Source: G965216905 sp965216905 (GTDB lineage Bacteria; Actinomycetota; Acidimicrobiia; Spongiisociales; ZC4RG35). From it: a stretch of 64,000 bases of DNA. How positions within the stretch are numbered: the stretch's first letter is position 1; each line of letters starts with the position of its first letter. Location of the stretch: NCBI GenBank assembly GCA_965216905.1, contig OZ244213.1:1054001-1118000 (forward strand), in the 5' to 3' direction. The notes beneath the pieces were generated by a model. The model made no database searches and was not told the origin of the DNA. It saw only the letters and a list, made by a program, of their open reading frames with translations. Below, piece after piece: positions 24,709 to 35,010 of this stretch. The position numbers and the translations under genes are program-made.

Positions 24709-24727
24709 GCCTCACCCACCCGACGCA

Positions 24728-27700
24728 ATGGATCAGATCGACCTGCATCGACCGGCCCGGAGATATCCGGCGCCGGTCGATGTCGATGTGGTCGAGGTGG
24801 CCACCCCACCCCAGGCCCCGCTCGAACAAGGCAACGCCATCTGGCAGATCTTGGTGCCCATGCTCGGCAGCATGGGCATCTTCGGGTTCGCCATCGTCAT
24901 GGGGGACAGCCGCTATCTGATCATGGCGGCGGTACTGGCCGGGGCGATGCTGTTGTCCGGGATCGTGTCCCGGATCGTTCAGACCCGAAGCATTCGTCGC
25001 AAACACCGCAACCAGGTGGGACGCTACCGCACCCATCTGCAACGAGTGACCCGTCAGCTCGAGACCGCCGCCGCCTCCCAACGCCGAGGAGCCGCAATGC
25101 TGTATCCACCGGTCGAAGACCTGTGGTCGGTGGCGGTCGACCGGCACCGCGTGTGGGAGCGACGGCCCGAACACGAGGACTTCTTCCGGGTCCGGCTGGG
25201 CATAGGAGCAGTCACCCCCCACCTGCGGCCCAAACTGGTCGGACTGGGCCGCAATCCTCTCACCGAGTTCGACGAGGAGATGCTGGCCGCAGCCGAACGG
25301 CTGGTGACCGACCATCAGAGCATTCCCGACCTGCCGGTGGTCGTCGACCTCGCCGGCTTGGGCTGCGCCGCCATCGTCGGAGACCCCACTGACACCCGCT
25401 CGATGGCGCGCAGCATCATCAGCCAACTCGTCACGTTCCGCGGACCAGACGACCTCCGACTGGTCGTCTGGCACGGGACCGACGCCGAAGCCGACTGGTC
25501 GTGGTGCGGCCGTCTGCCCCACGCCGGCGGCACCGCCGGACCCGACCAGCCATCGGTCACCGACTCCGTCGACGACCTCGAGGTCATCCTCGACCAGCTC
25601 GCCGGCCCCCGGCGGGAGTTGGTCGACCAGGCCGAGGCGTCGCCCGCCACTCGCCGGACCTACCGCTTCACCGAGACGGTGGTGGTCCTCGACGGCTACC
25701 GCCCCCACACCCCCATCGGTCGCAGCGACCTCGTCGACGAGCTGATGCAACGGGCATCCGTGCTGGGGTTCACCGTGCTGTGCCTGGTCGACGATCCGGC
25801 CGATACGCCGGAGCGGGCGGGAGCGACCATCCGCATCGACCGCGATCGGCTCGATCATGTCCCGGCCGGCGCCGCCGGAGAACGTCACACCCATGTCCGG
25901 CCCGACCGGTGTTCGCTGGCCCGCACCGTCAACCTGGCTCGTCTCCTCGAACCGCTCCGACCCCGGACCACCACCGGGAAGGCGACTTCCGTGGAGTCGG
26001 TGGGCCTGCTGGACCTGCTCGGGATCTCGAACCTCGACGAGATCCACCCGGAGCGCTGGCACGACCTCGACCCGCCCGACATGCTGCGCGCCCCCATCGG
26101 ACTCTCCGAGGATGGAACGCCCCTCACCCTCGACCTGAAGGAATCGTCGTCGGGCGGCCAAGGACCCCATGGCATCCTGATCGGGGCAACCGGTTCGGGG
26201 AAGTCCGAGCTGCTCCGCACACTGGTCTTGGGCCTCGCCGCGCAGCACGCTCCCGAAGACCTCGCGATGGTGCTGGTCGACTTCAAAGGGGGTGCCACCT
26301 TCGCGTCGCTCGACCGGCTCCCCCACACCGCCGGAATGATCACGAATCTCGAACGCGACCCGTCGCTGATCGACCGGATGCAGGAGGCCCTCCACGGCGA
26401 ACTCGAACGCCGCCAGCGTCTGCTCCACGATGCCGGAATGGACCGTGCCGATCTGTACCGGTCGCATCGATCGGCCAATCCCGCACTCGAGCTGGAACCG
26501 ATGCCCGCCCTGCTGGTGGTCGTCGACGAGTTCGGAGAGCTGCTCGCCAACCGCCCCGAGTTCTCGGAGCTCTTCCTGACCATCGGCCGCACCGGGCGCA
26601 GCCTCGGCGTCCACCTGCTGCTGTCATCACAGCGGCTGGAGGAAGGCAGCATCCGCAAGCTCGAGGGCCACCTTCGCTACCGGTTGTGCCTCCGCACGTT
26701 CACCGCGGACGAGTCGCGGACGGTGATCGGCAGCAACGCCGCCGCCGAGCTCCCCCCCATACCCGGTGTCGGCTTCCTGGGCGTCGACGGCGCATTGACC
26801 CCGTTCAAGGCCGGTCTGGTCAATCGTCCGGTCCGGGGAGCGGCACCGGTCGACGGGCTTCCTGCCACCGAGATGTCGCTCATCATCGACCGCCTCAGCG
26901 GTCCCGAGACCGACGGACGCCGGGCACGTCCCATCTGGCTGGAGCCGCTCCCTGCCCAGCTCGGGCTCGACCGACAGTCGACACCGGTCACGCCCGGCGA
27001 CGACGGCTGGCTGGAGCCGGTGATCGGCCGACGGGACGACCCTCGCAGTCAGCAGCTCCACCCCCACCGGATGCCGCTGACCGGTTCGTCCGGGCACCTG
27101 GCCGTCGTCGGGGCGCCCCGCAGCGGCAAGTCCACCATGCTGCAGACGCTGGTGCTGTCACTGGCCGCCACGCACGATCCCTTCGACGTTCAGGTATATG
27201 GGGTCGACTTGGGCGGAGGCGGTCTTCATGCCCTCGAGGAACTGCCGCACGTGGGGGCGGTCCTCGGCCGAAGCCACCGACTGGAAATCCCTCGTCTGAT
27301 CCGCCAGCTCCGCTCGCTAGTGGATGTCCGGGCCGACCTGTTTCGCGACCACGAGATTCACGACATCGAGTCGTTTCACCGACTTCGGCGCTCGGGAACC
27401 CTCCCTTCCGAACTGGGCGAAGTCGTCCTGATCGTCGACAACTGGGCGGTCTTCTCCCAGGAGTTCTCGCTCGACCTGGCCGACGAGGTGCTGGAGCTGG
27501 TCAACGGTGGGCTCCACTACGGGATCCACGTGGTGGTGGCAACGCCTCGCTGGCAGGACATCCGCATGGCAATGCGCGACAACCTGGGCGGTCGCTTCGA
27601 GTTCCGGCTCAACGATCCGCTCGACTCCGAGATCGACCGCAAGCTCTCCGAGCGACTTCCCATGGACGCACCGGGACGCGCACTCAGCCCGTCCGGGCTC

Positions 27701-28591
27701 CAGGTGCAGGTGGCGCTCCCCGGATTCGACATCGCCACCGAACGCTGCGACATCGCCGGGGAGGTCGCAGCCATCTCCGACCGCTGGAGCGCCTCACCGG
27801 CCGCACCGCCCGTACGGATGCTTCCGGATCAGGTCACCTTGGCCGAATCGTTGGAAGCGGCGGCCCCCTCCTCGAACGGTGTGACCCTCGGAATCGAGGA
27901 GACCATGCTCGGCCAGTGGAAGCTCGACCTGTTCGGCGGAGAGCCGCACTTCATCGCCCTCGGCGACGCCGAGTCCGGCAAGACCAACCTCCTGCGGACG
28001 CTGATCCGACAGCTGGTGGATGCCTACACGCCCGATCAGGTTCAGATCGCCGTCGTCGACCGGCGTCGCCGTCTCTTGGCCGAAGTGCCCGATGCATACC
28101 GATTGGCGGTCGGGTCCACCCCGGAGACGATCGCGGCGCTGGCGGCCACCGTGGCGGGGCATCTCACCCGGCGAGAAGTGCCCGACGATCTCGTGGCGAT
28201 CGCTCACGAGGGCCCCGAACTGGTGGTGATCGTCGACGACTACGACCAGGTGGCCGGCTCCACGGGCAATCCGCTGGCTCCGCTCACCGACTGGGTCGTT
28301 CAAGGCCGCGATGTCGGCTTCCATCTGGCGATCGCCCGCCGGGTCGGAGGTGTGACCCGCTCGTCCTTCGAGCCGCTGTACCAACGACTCAAGGAGGTGG
28401 GGACTCCGGGCGTCGTCTTGTCGGGTGATCCCGCCGAAGGGCCCGTCCTGGGTGAGGTTCGAGCCGCTCCGCGACCGCCCGGGCGCGGCGTTGCGGTCAT
28501 GCGCGGCAGAACCATCGAAGTCCAGGTCGCCCTCACCGAACCCGCCGCCGAGATCCGTCATCTCGAGAGGAGGGCGGCCCGGTGGGCATGA
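24728..28591 (+). CDS. eccC: type VII secretion ATPase EccC (fused EccCa-EccCb)
   Basis: 1287 residues from ATG 24728. Two membrane helices at about 38-80 (WQILVPMLGSMGIFGFAIVM, MAAVLAGAMLLSGIV). Three FtsK/SpoIIIE-type ATPase domains follow, with P-loops GATGSGKSE (~487), GAPRSGKST (~797) and GDAESGKTN (~1079), and Walker B stretches LLVVVDEFGE, VVLIVDNWAV and LVVIVDDYDQ. The first domain is the most canonical; the second Walker B has Asn in place of the catalytic acidic residue. This motor drives ESX substrates through the membrane. Single-chain EccC is usual outside mycobacteria. Confidence 0.95.
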   Translation: MDQIDLHRPARRYPAPVDVDVVEVATPPQAPLEQGNAIWQILVPMLGSMGIFGFAIVMGDSRYLIMAAVLAGAMLLSGIVSRIVQTRSIRRKHRNQVGRYRTHLQRVTRQLETAAASQRRGAAMLYPPVEDLWSVAVDRHRVWERRPEHEDFFRVRLGIGAVTPHLRPKLVGLGRNPLTEFDEEMLAAAERLVTDHQSIPDLPVVVDLAGLGCAAIVGDPTDTRSMARSIISQLVTFRGPDDLRLVVWHGTDAEADWSWCGRLPHAGGTAGPDQPSVTDSVDDLEVILDQLAGPRRELVDQAEASPATRRTYRFTETVVVLDGYRPHTPIGRSDLVDELMQRASVLGFTVLCLVDDPADTPERAGATIRIDRDRLDHVPAGAAGERHTHVRPDRCSLARTVNLARLLEPLRPRTTTGKATSVESVGLLDLLGISNLDEIHPERWHDLDPPDMLRAPIGLSEDGTPLTLDLKESSSGGQGPHGILIGATGSGKSELLRTLVLGLAAQHAPEDLAMVLVDFKGGATFASLDRLPHTAGMITNLERDPSLIDRMQEALHGELERRQRLLHDAGMDRADLYRSHRSANPALELEPMPALLVVVDEFGELLANRPEFSELFLTIGRTGRSLGVHLLLSSQRLEEGSIRKLEGHLRYRLCLRTFTADESRTVIGSNAAAELPPIPGVGFLGVDGALTPFKAGLVNRPVRGAAPVDGLPATEMSLIIDRLSGPETDGRRARPIWLEPLPAQLGLDRQSTPVTPGDDGWLEPVIGRRDDPRSQQLHPHRMPLTGSSGHLAVVGAPRSGKSTMLQTLVLSLAATHDPFDVQVYGVDLGGGGLHALEELPHVGAVLGRSHRLEIPRLIRQLRSLVDVRADLFRDHEIHDIESFHRLRRSGTLPSELGEVVLIVDNWAVFSQEFSLDLADEVLELVNGGLHYGIHVVVATPRWQDIRMAMRDNLGGRFEFRLNDPLDSEIDRKLSERLPMDAPGRALSPSGLQVQVALPGFDIATERCDIAGEVAAISDRWSASPAAPPVRMLPDQVTLAESLEAAAPSSNGVTLGIEETMLGQWKLDLFGGEPHFIALGDAESGKTNLLRTLIRQLVDAYTPDQVQIAVVDRRRRLLAEVPDAYRLAVGSTPETIAALAATVAGHLTRREVPDDLVAIAHEGPELVVIVDDYDQVAGSTGNPLAPLTDWVVQGRDVGFHLAIARRVGGVTRSSFEPLYQRLKEVGTPGVVLSGDPAEGPVLGEVRAAPRPPGRGVAVMRGRTIEVQVALTEPAAEIRHLERRAARWA

Positions 28592-29727
28592 TCGACGTGA
28601 CCCTGATGGGAGCAACCATCCGACGCCGCGAGGCTTTCGCCGACGACGTTCCCATCGAACACCTCCTCCCCTCGATGATCGGGCTGGCCGGCGACTCCTC
28701 CTATCGGGCCGGCCGCTGGACGCTGGGACTGCGGGACGGAACCGTCGTCGACCCGTCCCGGACGCTCGCCGAGTTGGGCCTCGAACCCGACGAGCCCTTG
28801 CTCCTCGCCCGCCGGGTACACGCCATCGATCCCGAGGTTCCGTTGACGGCGGAGCCGACGACCGGGACCCCGCTCCCCGTTCGGCTGGGACCGCTCGGCC
28901 GACTGGGCGCGGCCGGCTCGGCCCTCCTCGGATTCAACGTGCCGCTCGCCGCCGAAAGGCTGGGGGTATTCGAACGAGCTCGAGTGGCCTGGCGGTGGTC
29001 CCGCCACGAGGCGCGGCTCGACTGGCTGATCGGAAGTCACCGGCTCCGTCGCACCGTGGTGGTCGCCGTGGCGTCTACCGCCCCCGGCCGCGGCACCGTC
29101 AGGTCACCTTCGGCCGAGTGGGCGTGGCGGCTGGCCCGACGGCTCTCCGAAGCTCGGCGAGACCGCATTGCGCTCATCGACGGGGACCTCGACGCGGCCA
29201 GGCTCACCCGACGCCTCCGGCGGGTCGACACGACCGTCGACGAGCTGTGGACACGCGACCGGTGGGAGACTCACGATCTCGACGCGCGTTTCGCCGGCTC
29301 GAGGGTGTCCGATGGCAACCTCATGACGATCGGCCAGGATCGCAATGGAGACCCGGTGACGACGACCATGCTTCGCGGCGCACTCGACCGGCTTCGCCCC
29401 CATTCCGGCGTCATTGTCATGGATGTCGGGTCGCTCGCCGATTGTGACGACCGGTGGAGACTCGCCGATCAGATCGTCCTGGCGGTGGACGGATCACCGG
29501 AGCAACAGACCGCTCTGCCGCCGGAGGAGGTGCGACCGTGCGTCGTCGTCGACGCGGGGAGCGCGTTGACGCCGGTGGGACTCGACCGGATTGCCCCGCA
29601 CGCCACCTTGATCACCGGCGCCGATTCCGGCGACGTCGAGCGCCGACTGGCGATCGCCTTGGTGGACGGATGGATGGAGACCGGAGCGCTCGTCGAGGAT
29701 CCTGCCGAGGTCATCTGGGATTCCTGA
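28588..29727 (+). CDS. ubiquitin-like (EccD/YukD N-domain) and MinD-like fusion protein
   Basis: 379 residues from ATG 28588, overlapping eccC by four bases (GTG 28582 is an alternative). Residues 1-75 match the ubiquitin-like domain found in YukD and at the N-terminus of EccD (IDVTLMGATIRRREAFADDV, LAELGLEPDEPLLLARRV). The rest resembles a MinD/ParA ATPase fold (IALIDGDLDAARLTRRL; IVMDVGSLADC), but its P-loop position reads VASTAPGRGTV and lacks the GKT signature. No EccD-type membrane helices follow. Probably a cytoplasmic ESX component that binds EccC. Confidence 0.65.
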   Translation: MIDVTLMGATIRRREAFADDVPIEHLLPSMIGLAGDSSYRAGRWTLGLRDGTVVDPSRTLAELGLEPDEPLLLARRVHAIDPEVPLTAEPTTGTPLPVRLGPLGRLGAAGSALLGFNVPLAAERLGVFERARVAWRWSRHEARLDWLIGSHRLRRTVVVAVASTAPGRGTVRSPSAEWAWRLARRLSEARRDRIALIDGDLDAARLTRRLRRVDTTVDELWTRDRWETHDLDARFAGSRVSDGNLMTIGQDRNGDPVTTTMLRGALDRLRPHSGVIVMDVGSLADCDDRWRLADQIVLAVDGSPEQQTALPPEEVRPCVVVDAGSALTPVGLDRIAPHATLITGADSGDVERRLAIALVDGWMETGALVEDPAEVIWDS

Positions 29728-29748
29728 ATCCAACCTCCGGCGGCGGAG

Positions 29749-29841
29749 GGATGAGCGTTCCGTTCCCCCGAATCTTCGGCGCCCCGACGTTCGGTCAGGC
29801 GCGAGATCCCACTTCGTCCCTCAAGATCGGAACGCTCATCC
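29749..29841. repeat. 14-bp inverted repeat with 65-bp loop between ESX operon and lon
   Basis: GGATGAGCGTTCCG (29749-29762) and its exact complement (29828-29841) flank 65 bp at the point where the two transcription units converge. There is no T-run after either arm. It could fold as a long-stem RNA or mark a terminator; no gene is visible inside. Confidence 0.5.
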
Positions 29842-29897
29842 TGCACGTTGTTGACCGTGTCGCCGACAACGGTTCTCGCCCGGGTTCGTGCCGGAGG

Positions 29898-32201
29898 TCA
29901 GGCCGCTTCGAGTGCGTGTGACAGGACGTCACCGATGGAGCCGACGACATGGAATGTCAACTCGTCCCGCACTGCTTCGGGAACATCTTCCAGGTCGTGC
30001 CGGTTGCGTTCGGGCAAGATGACCTCGGTGATGCCGGCGCGATGCGCTGCCAAGACCTTCTGCTTCAGTCCACCGATCGGGAGCACCTTGCCCTGGAGGG
30101 TGATCTCTCCCGTCATACCCACGGTCTCCTTGACCCGGCGTCCGGTCAGGAGCGACACGAGCGCGGTCGTCATCGTGACTCCGGCCGACGGCCCGTCCTT
30201 GGGAACGGCGCCCGCCGGAACGTGCAGGTGGATTCCTCCTGCCAGGTGGTCGGGGTCGATGTGGAGGCCGTCGGCGTGCGCCTCGACATAGGACAAGGCG
30301 ATCCGGGCGGACTCCTTCATCACGTCCCCGAGCTGCCCGGTGAGCGTCAGGCCACGCTCACCGTCGGTTCGGCTCGCCTCGACGAATAGCACGTCGCCAC
30401 CGGTCCCGGTGACCGCCAGACCCGTCGCCACCCCGGGAACGTTGGTCCGATCGGCCACTTCGTCCTTCCACACCCGGGGCTTGCCCAGGTACTCGGCGAC
30501 TCGCTCGCCATCGATCACAATCGGGACGGTTGCCGCTTCCCCCTTCGCAACCTCGGTGGCCACCTTGCGGGTCAGCTTGCCGAGTTCGCGCTCGAGGTTC
30601 CTCACCCCGGCCTCCCGGGTGTATCGATCCACCACCGCCCCGATGGCCTCCTCGGTCACCTCGATCTCCTCCGGCTCCAATCCTGCCGATCGGACCTGTC
30701 TCGGCAGCAGGTGATCACGGGCGATCTCGACCTTCTCGAAGTCGGTGTATCCGTCGATTCGGATGACCTCGGTTCGATCGAGGAGCGGCGCCGGGATCAT
30801 CTCCGCCACGTTGGCGGTAGCCACGAAGAGCACGTCCGACAGATCGAGGTCCACCTCGAGGTAGTGATCCCGGAATGTGTGGTTCTGGGCGGGGTCGAGC
30901 ACTTCGAGCAGAGCCGAAGACGGATCTCCCCTCCAGTCGTTGCCCACCTTGTCCATCTCGTCGAGCAGGAAGACCGGGTTCATGGTCCCCGCCTCGATCA
31001 GCGCTCGGACGATCCGTCCGGGCCGCGCCCCGACATAGGTCCGGCGGTGGCCGCGCACCTCCGCTTCATCGCGTATGCCTCCAAGGGCGATCCGTACGAA
31101 GTCGCGGCCCAGGGCCTTTGCCACCGACTCCCCCAGCGAAGTCTTGCCGACCCCGGGTGGACCCACCAGCAGGAGAATCGCCCCACCGTTCCGACTGTCG
31201 TTCTCGTTGAGACCCCGTTCGGTGCGCAGCTTGCGAACGGCCAGGTGCTCCACGATTCGTTCCTTGACGTCGTGCAAACCGGTGTGGTCGGCGTCGAGCA
31301 CCGCCCACGCCTCGGAGAGGTCGAGTCGGTCATCCGAACGCGTCTCCCATGGCACGTCGAGCATCGTGTCCAACCACGTCCGGATCCATGAGTGTTCGGG
31401 TGACTGCTCGTTCATCCGTTCGAGCCGTTCGACCTCCCGCTCCATCGCATCCTGGACATGGGTGGGAAGCGTCCGCTCCTCCAGTCGCCGGCGATACTCG
31501 GAACTGACGTCCTCGGAGTCGTCCCCCAGCTCGCGTTTGATCGCCTCGAGCTGCTGGCGGAGGAGATAGTCGCGCTGGGACTTGTCGATTCTCTCGGCGG
31601 CCTCGTCCCGCACCTTGCGGCGGAGTTCGAGGTCGGCGAGCACCTCGCGGTTCCAGTCCAGGAGCTTGCCGAGCCGGCTCCGGATGTCGAGCGTTTCGAG
31701 GAGCTCCACCTTCTGGGCGAGGCTCAGATCCGGCGAGTACACCGCGAGGTCGGCGAGCTGGGAAGGGTTCTCCATGCCGATGATGCGCTCCGCAATCCCG
31801 CCAACGCCCCGCAGCTCGAGCACGTTGGTGATGACCGCCCGATACTCATCGACGAGCGATTGGAGTTCGGCGTCGATGATGTCCACTTCGGGGTACGCCT
31901 CGGCGTCGACCCACAGGGCACCGGTGTCGTCGACGTTGCCGGCACCCACCCGGGCCCGGGCGACTCCGGAAACGACGACTCCCTTCTCATTGCGCTGCTG
32001 AATATCGGCGAGGGTGCCCACCGAGGCGTACGTACCCTCCACTCGCGGCACGAGCAAGAGCCGGCCATCGGCCTGTTCGGCGGCGGCGAGGGCGGTTCGG
32101 CCCTCTTGGGTCTCGACCTGGATGGTGACGACCATGTGGGGGAAGACGACCCCATTGCTCAACGGGAGTACCGGGACGGAGAGGTGGGTTGTGTTCGGCA
32201 A
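29898..32201 (-). CDS. lon: ATP-dependent protease Lon
   Basis: 767 residues from TTG 32201 with GAGGAG correctly spaced upstream. N-terminal substrate-binding domain (LPLSNGVVFPHMVVTIQVET), AAA+ domain with LLVGPPGVGKTSL and FLLDEMDKVG, and the Ser-Lys protease domain with catalytic Ser in PKDGPSAGVTM and Lys in LPIGGLKQKVLAAHRAG. Degrades misfolded and regulatory proteins, including many antitoxins. It is divergent from dnaK with a shared control region, which suggests joint heat-shock control. Confidence 0.97.
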   Translation of the reverse strand: MPNTTHLSVPVLPLSNGVVFPHMVVTIQVETQEGRTALAAAEQADGRLLLVPRVEGTYASVGTLADIQQRNEKGVVVSGVARARVGAGNVDDTGALWVDAEAYPEVDIIDAELQSLVDEYRAVITNVLELRGVGGIAERIIGMENPSQLADLAVYSPDLSLAQKVELLETLDIRSRLGKLLDWNREVLADLELRRKVRDEAAERIDKSQRDYLLRQQLEAIKRELGDDSEDVSSEYRRRLEERTLPTHVQDAMEREVERLERMNEQSPEHSWIRTWLDTMLDVPWETRSDDRLDLSEAWAVLDADHTGLHDVKERIVEHLAVRKLRTERGLNENDSRNGGAILLLVGPPGVGKTSLGESVAKALGRDFVRIALGGIRDEAEVRGHRRTYVGARPGRIVRALIEAGTMNPVFLLDEMDKVGNDWRGDPSSALLEVLDPAQNHTFRDHYLEVDLDLSDVLFVATANVAEMIPAPLLDRTEVIRIDGYTDFEKVEIARDHLLPRQVRSAGLEPEEIEVTEEAIGAVVDRYTREAGVRNLERELGKLTRKVATEVAKGEAATVPIVIDGERVAEYLGKPRVWKDEVADRTNVPGVATGLAVTGTGGDVLFVEASRTDGERGLTLTGQLGDVMKESARIALSYVEAHADGLHIDPDHLAGGIHLHVPAGAVPKDGPSAGVTMTTALVSLLTGRRVKETVGMTGEITLQGKVLPIGGLKQKVLAAHRAGITEVILPERNRHDLEDVPEAVRDELTFHVVGSIGDVLSHALEAA

Positions 32202-32267
32202 GAGAGCTCCTCTGCTACCTGCGCGGAGGGACCGCGGATCAAAGGAAAGGCCGGCGGCGGCTCATCT

Positions 32268-32288
32268 ATTCCCGGCGACATCGGGAAT
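32268..32288. promoter_or_regulatory. candidate heat-shock operator, 7-7-7 inverted repeat
   Basis: ATTCCCG, seven bases, CGGGAAT: a perfect inverted repeat lying directly upstream of the dnaK -35 box and between dnaK and lon. The geometry equals that of the HspR box HAIR (7-bp arms, 7-bp spacer), although the bases differ from CTTGAGT-N7-ACTCAAG. hspR is the last gene of the adjacent operon. Confidence 0.5.
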
Positions 32289-32317
32289 ATGACAATGGTC
32301 GACTCAGGTTCTATCGT
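32289..32317 (+). promoter_or_regulatory. dnaK promoter
   Basis: ATGACA (-35), 17-bp spacer, TATCGT (-10). The transcript would have a leader of about 80 bases before the dnaK ATG with AGGAGA as ribosome site. Confidence 0.5.
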
Positions 32318-32405
32318 GTGTAGCCACTGAACACCGACAATCTTGCCTCGACGCACGAGTCGGGCCTATCCGGCCGTGCGGCAACCAAACCAGGAGAGAA
32401 CACCC

Positions 32406-34241
<1,836 letters not shown>

Positions 34242-34266
34242 TGTCGCCCCACTTTTGGAAGCAGCC

Positions 34267-34953
34267 ATGACCGACCACCATGACACCCAGCACTCGGAGG
34301 CCGGCGCCGGCGGAGGGGACGCGGCCGAAACACCCGTTCCCGACCCGCCGGCCGGCGTAACCACCGATCTCCAGGCCGAGCCGACCGCCGTCGAGGCAGA
34401 GGTCGTCGACTCCACAGGCGTCGAGGCCGAGCCGGCGACCCGGCCATCCGACCTGGGGCTGGAGCTTCCCGACGATCCTGAGCAGGCCCAACGGCTGCTA
34501 CTCGACGAGCTGGCGGCATCCCGAGCGTTCGCCGACTCGATGCTCGACGACCTGCGTCGGGTCGCAGCCGACTTCGACAACTACCGCAAACGAGTCGCCA
34601 GGGATCAGGCGAGCCTCACCGCTCGCGCCTCCGAACGACTCGTGGAGGCGCTCCTGCCCGTCCTCGACAGCTTCGAGGCCGGGCTCGCCCAGGAACCGCA
34701 GACCGAAACCGAGGCAAAGATCCTCGGCGGTATGCGGTCGACCCGCGATCAGATGCTCGATGTTCTCCGGCGGGAGGGACTGGAGCCGATCGAGTCCCTC
34801 GGCACCGACTTCGACCCCGAGGTCCACGAGGCGGTGATGACGTCGGGTGACGGCGACCGGCTGGTCGTGGGCCAGGACCTGCGACGCGGCTACCGGCTCC
34901 GCGGCAAGCTGCTGCGGGCGGCACTCGTCGCATTGGAGGCAGCCGAGTCATGA
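34267..34953 (+). CDS. grpE: nucleotide exchange factor GrpE
   Basis: 228 residues from ATG 34267 (TTG 34255 is in frame). Long acidic, low-complexity N-terminus of about 85 residues, coiled coil with DDLRRVAADFDNYRKRVARD (the GrpE signature), then the beta domain with DFDPEVHEAVM and GYRLRGKLLRAALV. Releases ADP from DnaK. The stop codon overlaps the first ATG of the micro-ORF repeat chain. Confidence 0.96.
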   Translation: MTDHHDTQHSEAGAGGGDAAETPVPDPPAGVTTDLQAEPTAVEAEVVDSTGVEAEPATRPSDLGLELPDDPEQAQRLLLDELAASRAFADSMLDDLRRVAADFDNYRKRVARDQASLTARASERLVEALLPVLDSFEAGLAQEPQTETEAKILGGMRSTRDQMLDVLRREGLEPIESLGTDFDPEVHEAVMTSGDGDRLVVGQDLRRGYRLRGKLLRAALVALEAAES

Positions 34954-35010
34954 ATCGGGCCAAGTCATGAATCGGGCCAAGTCATGAATCGGGCCAAGTC
35001 ATGAATCGGG
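34950..35010 (+). repeat. 17-bp tandem repeat of coupled micro-ORFs before dnaJ
   Basis: ATGAATCGGGCCAAGTC occurs three times in tandem (34950, 34967, 34984) and the first ten bases a fourth time as the start of dnaJ (35001). Each full copy encodes Met-Asn-Arg-Ala-Lys-Ser and ends in a TGA that overlaps the ATG of the next copy. The chain starts on the grpE stop and ends on the dnaJ start. Confidence 0.9.

Noticed and set aside
32202..32405. Canonical HAIR (CTTGAGT-N7-ACTCAAG) or CIRCE element at dnaK
   Set aside because: Neither sequence occurs in the gap; only the 7-7-7 repeat with other bases is present.
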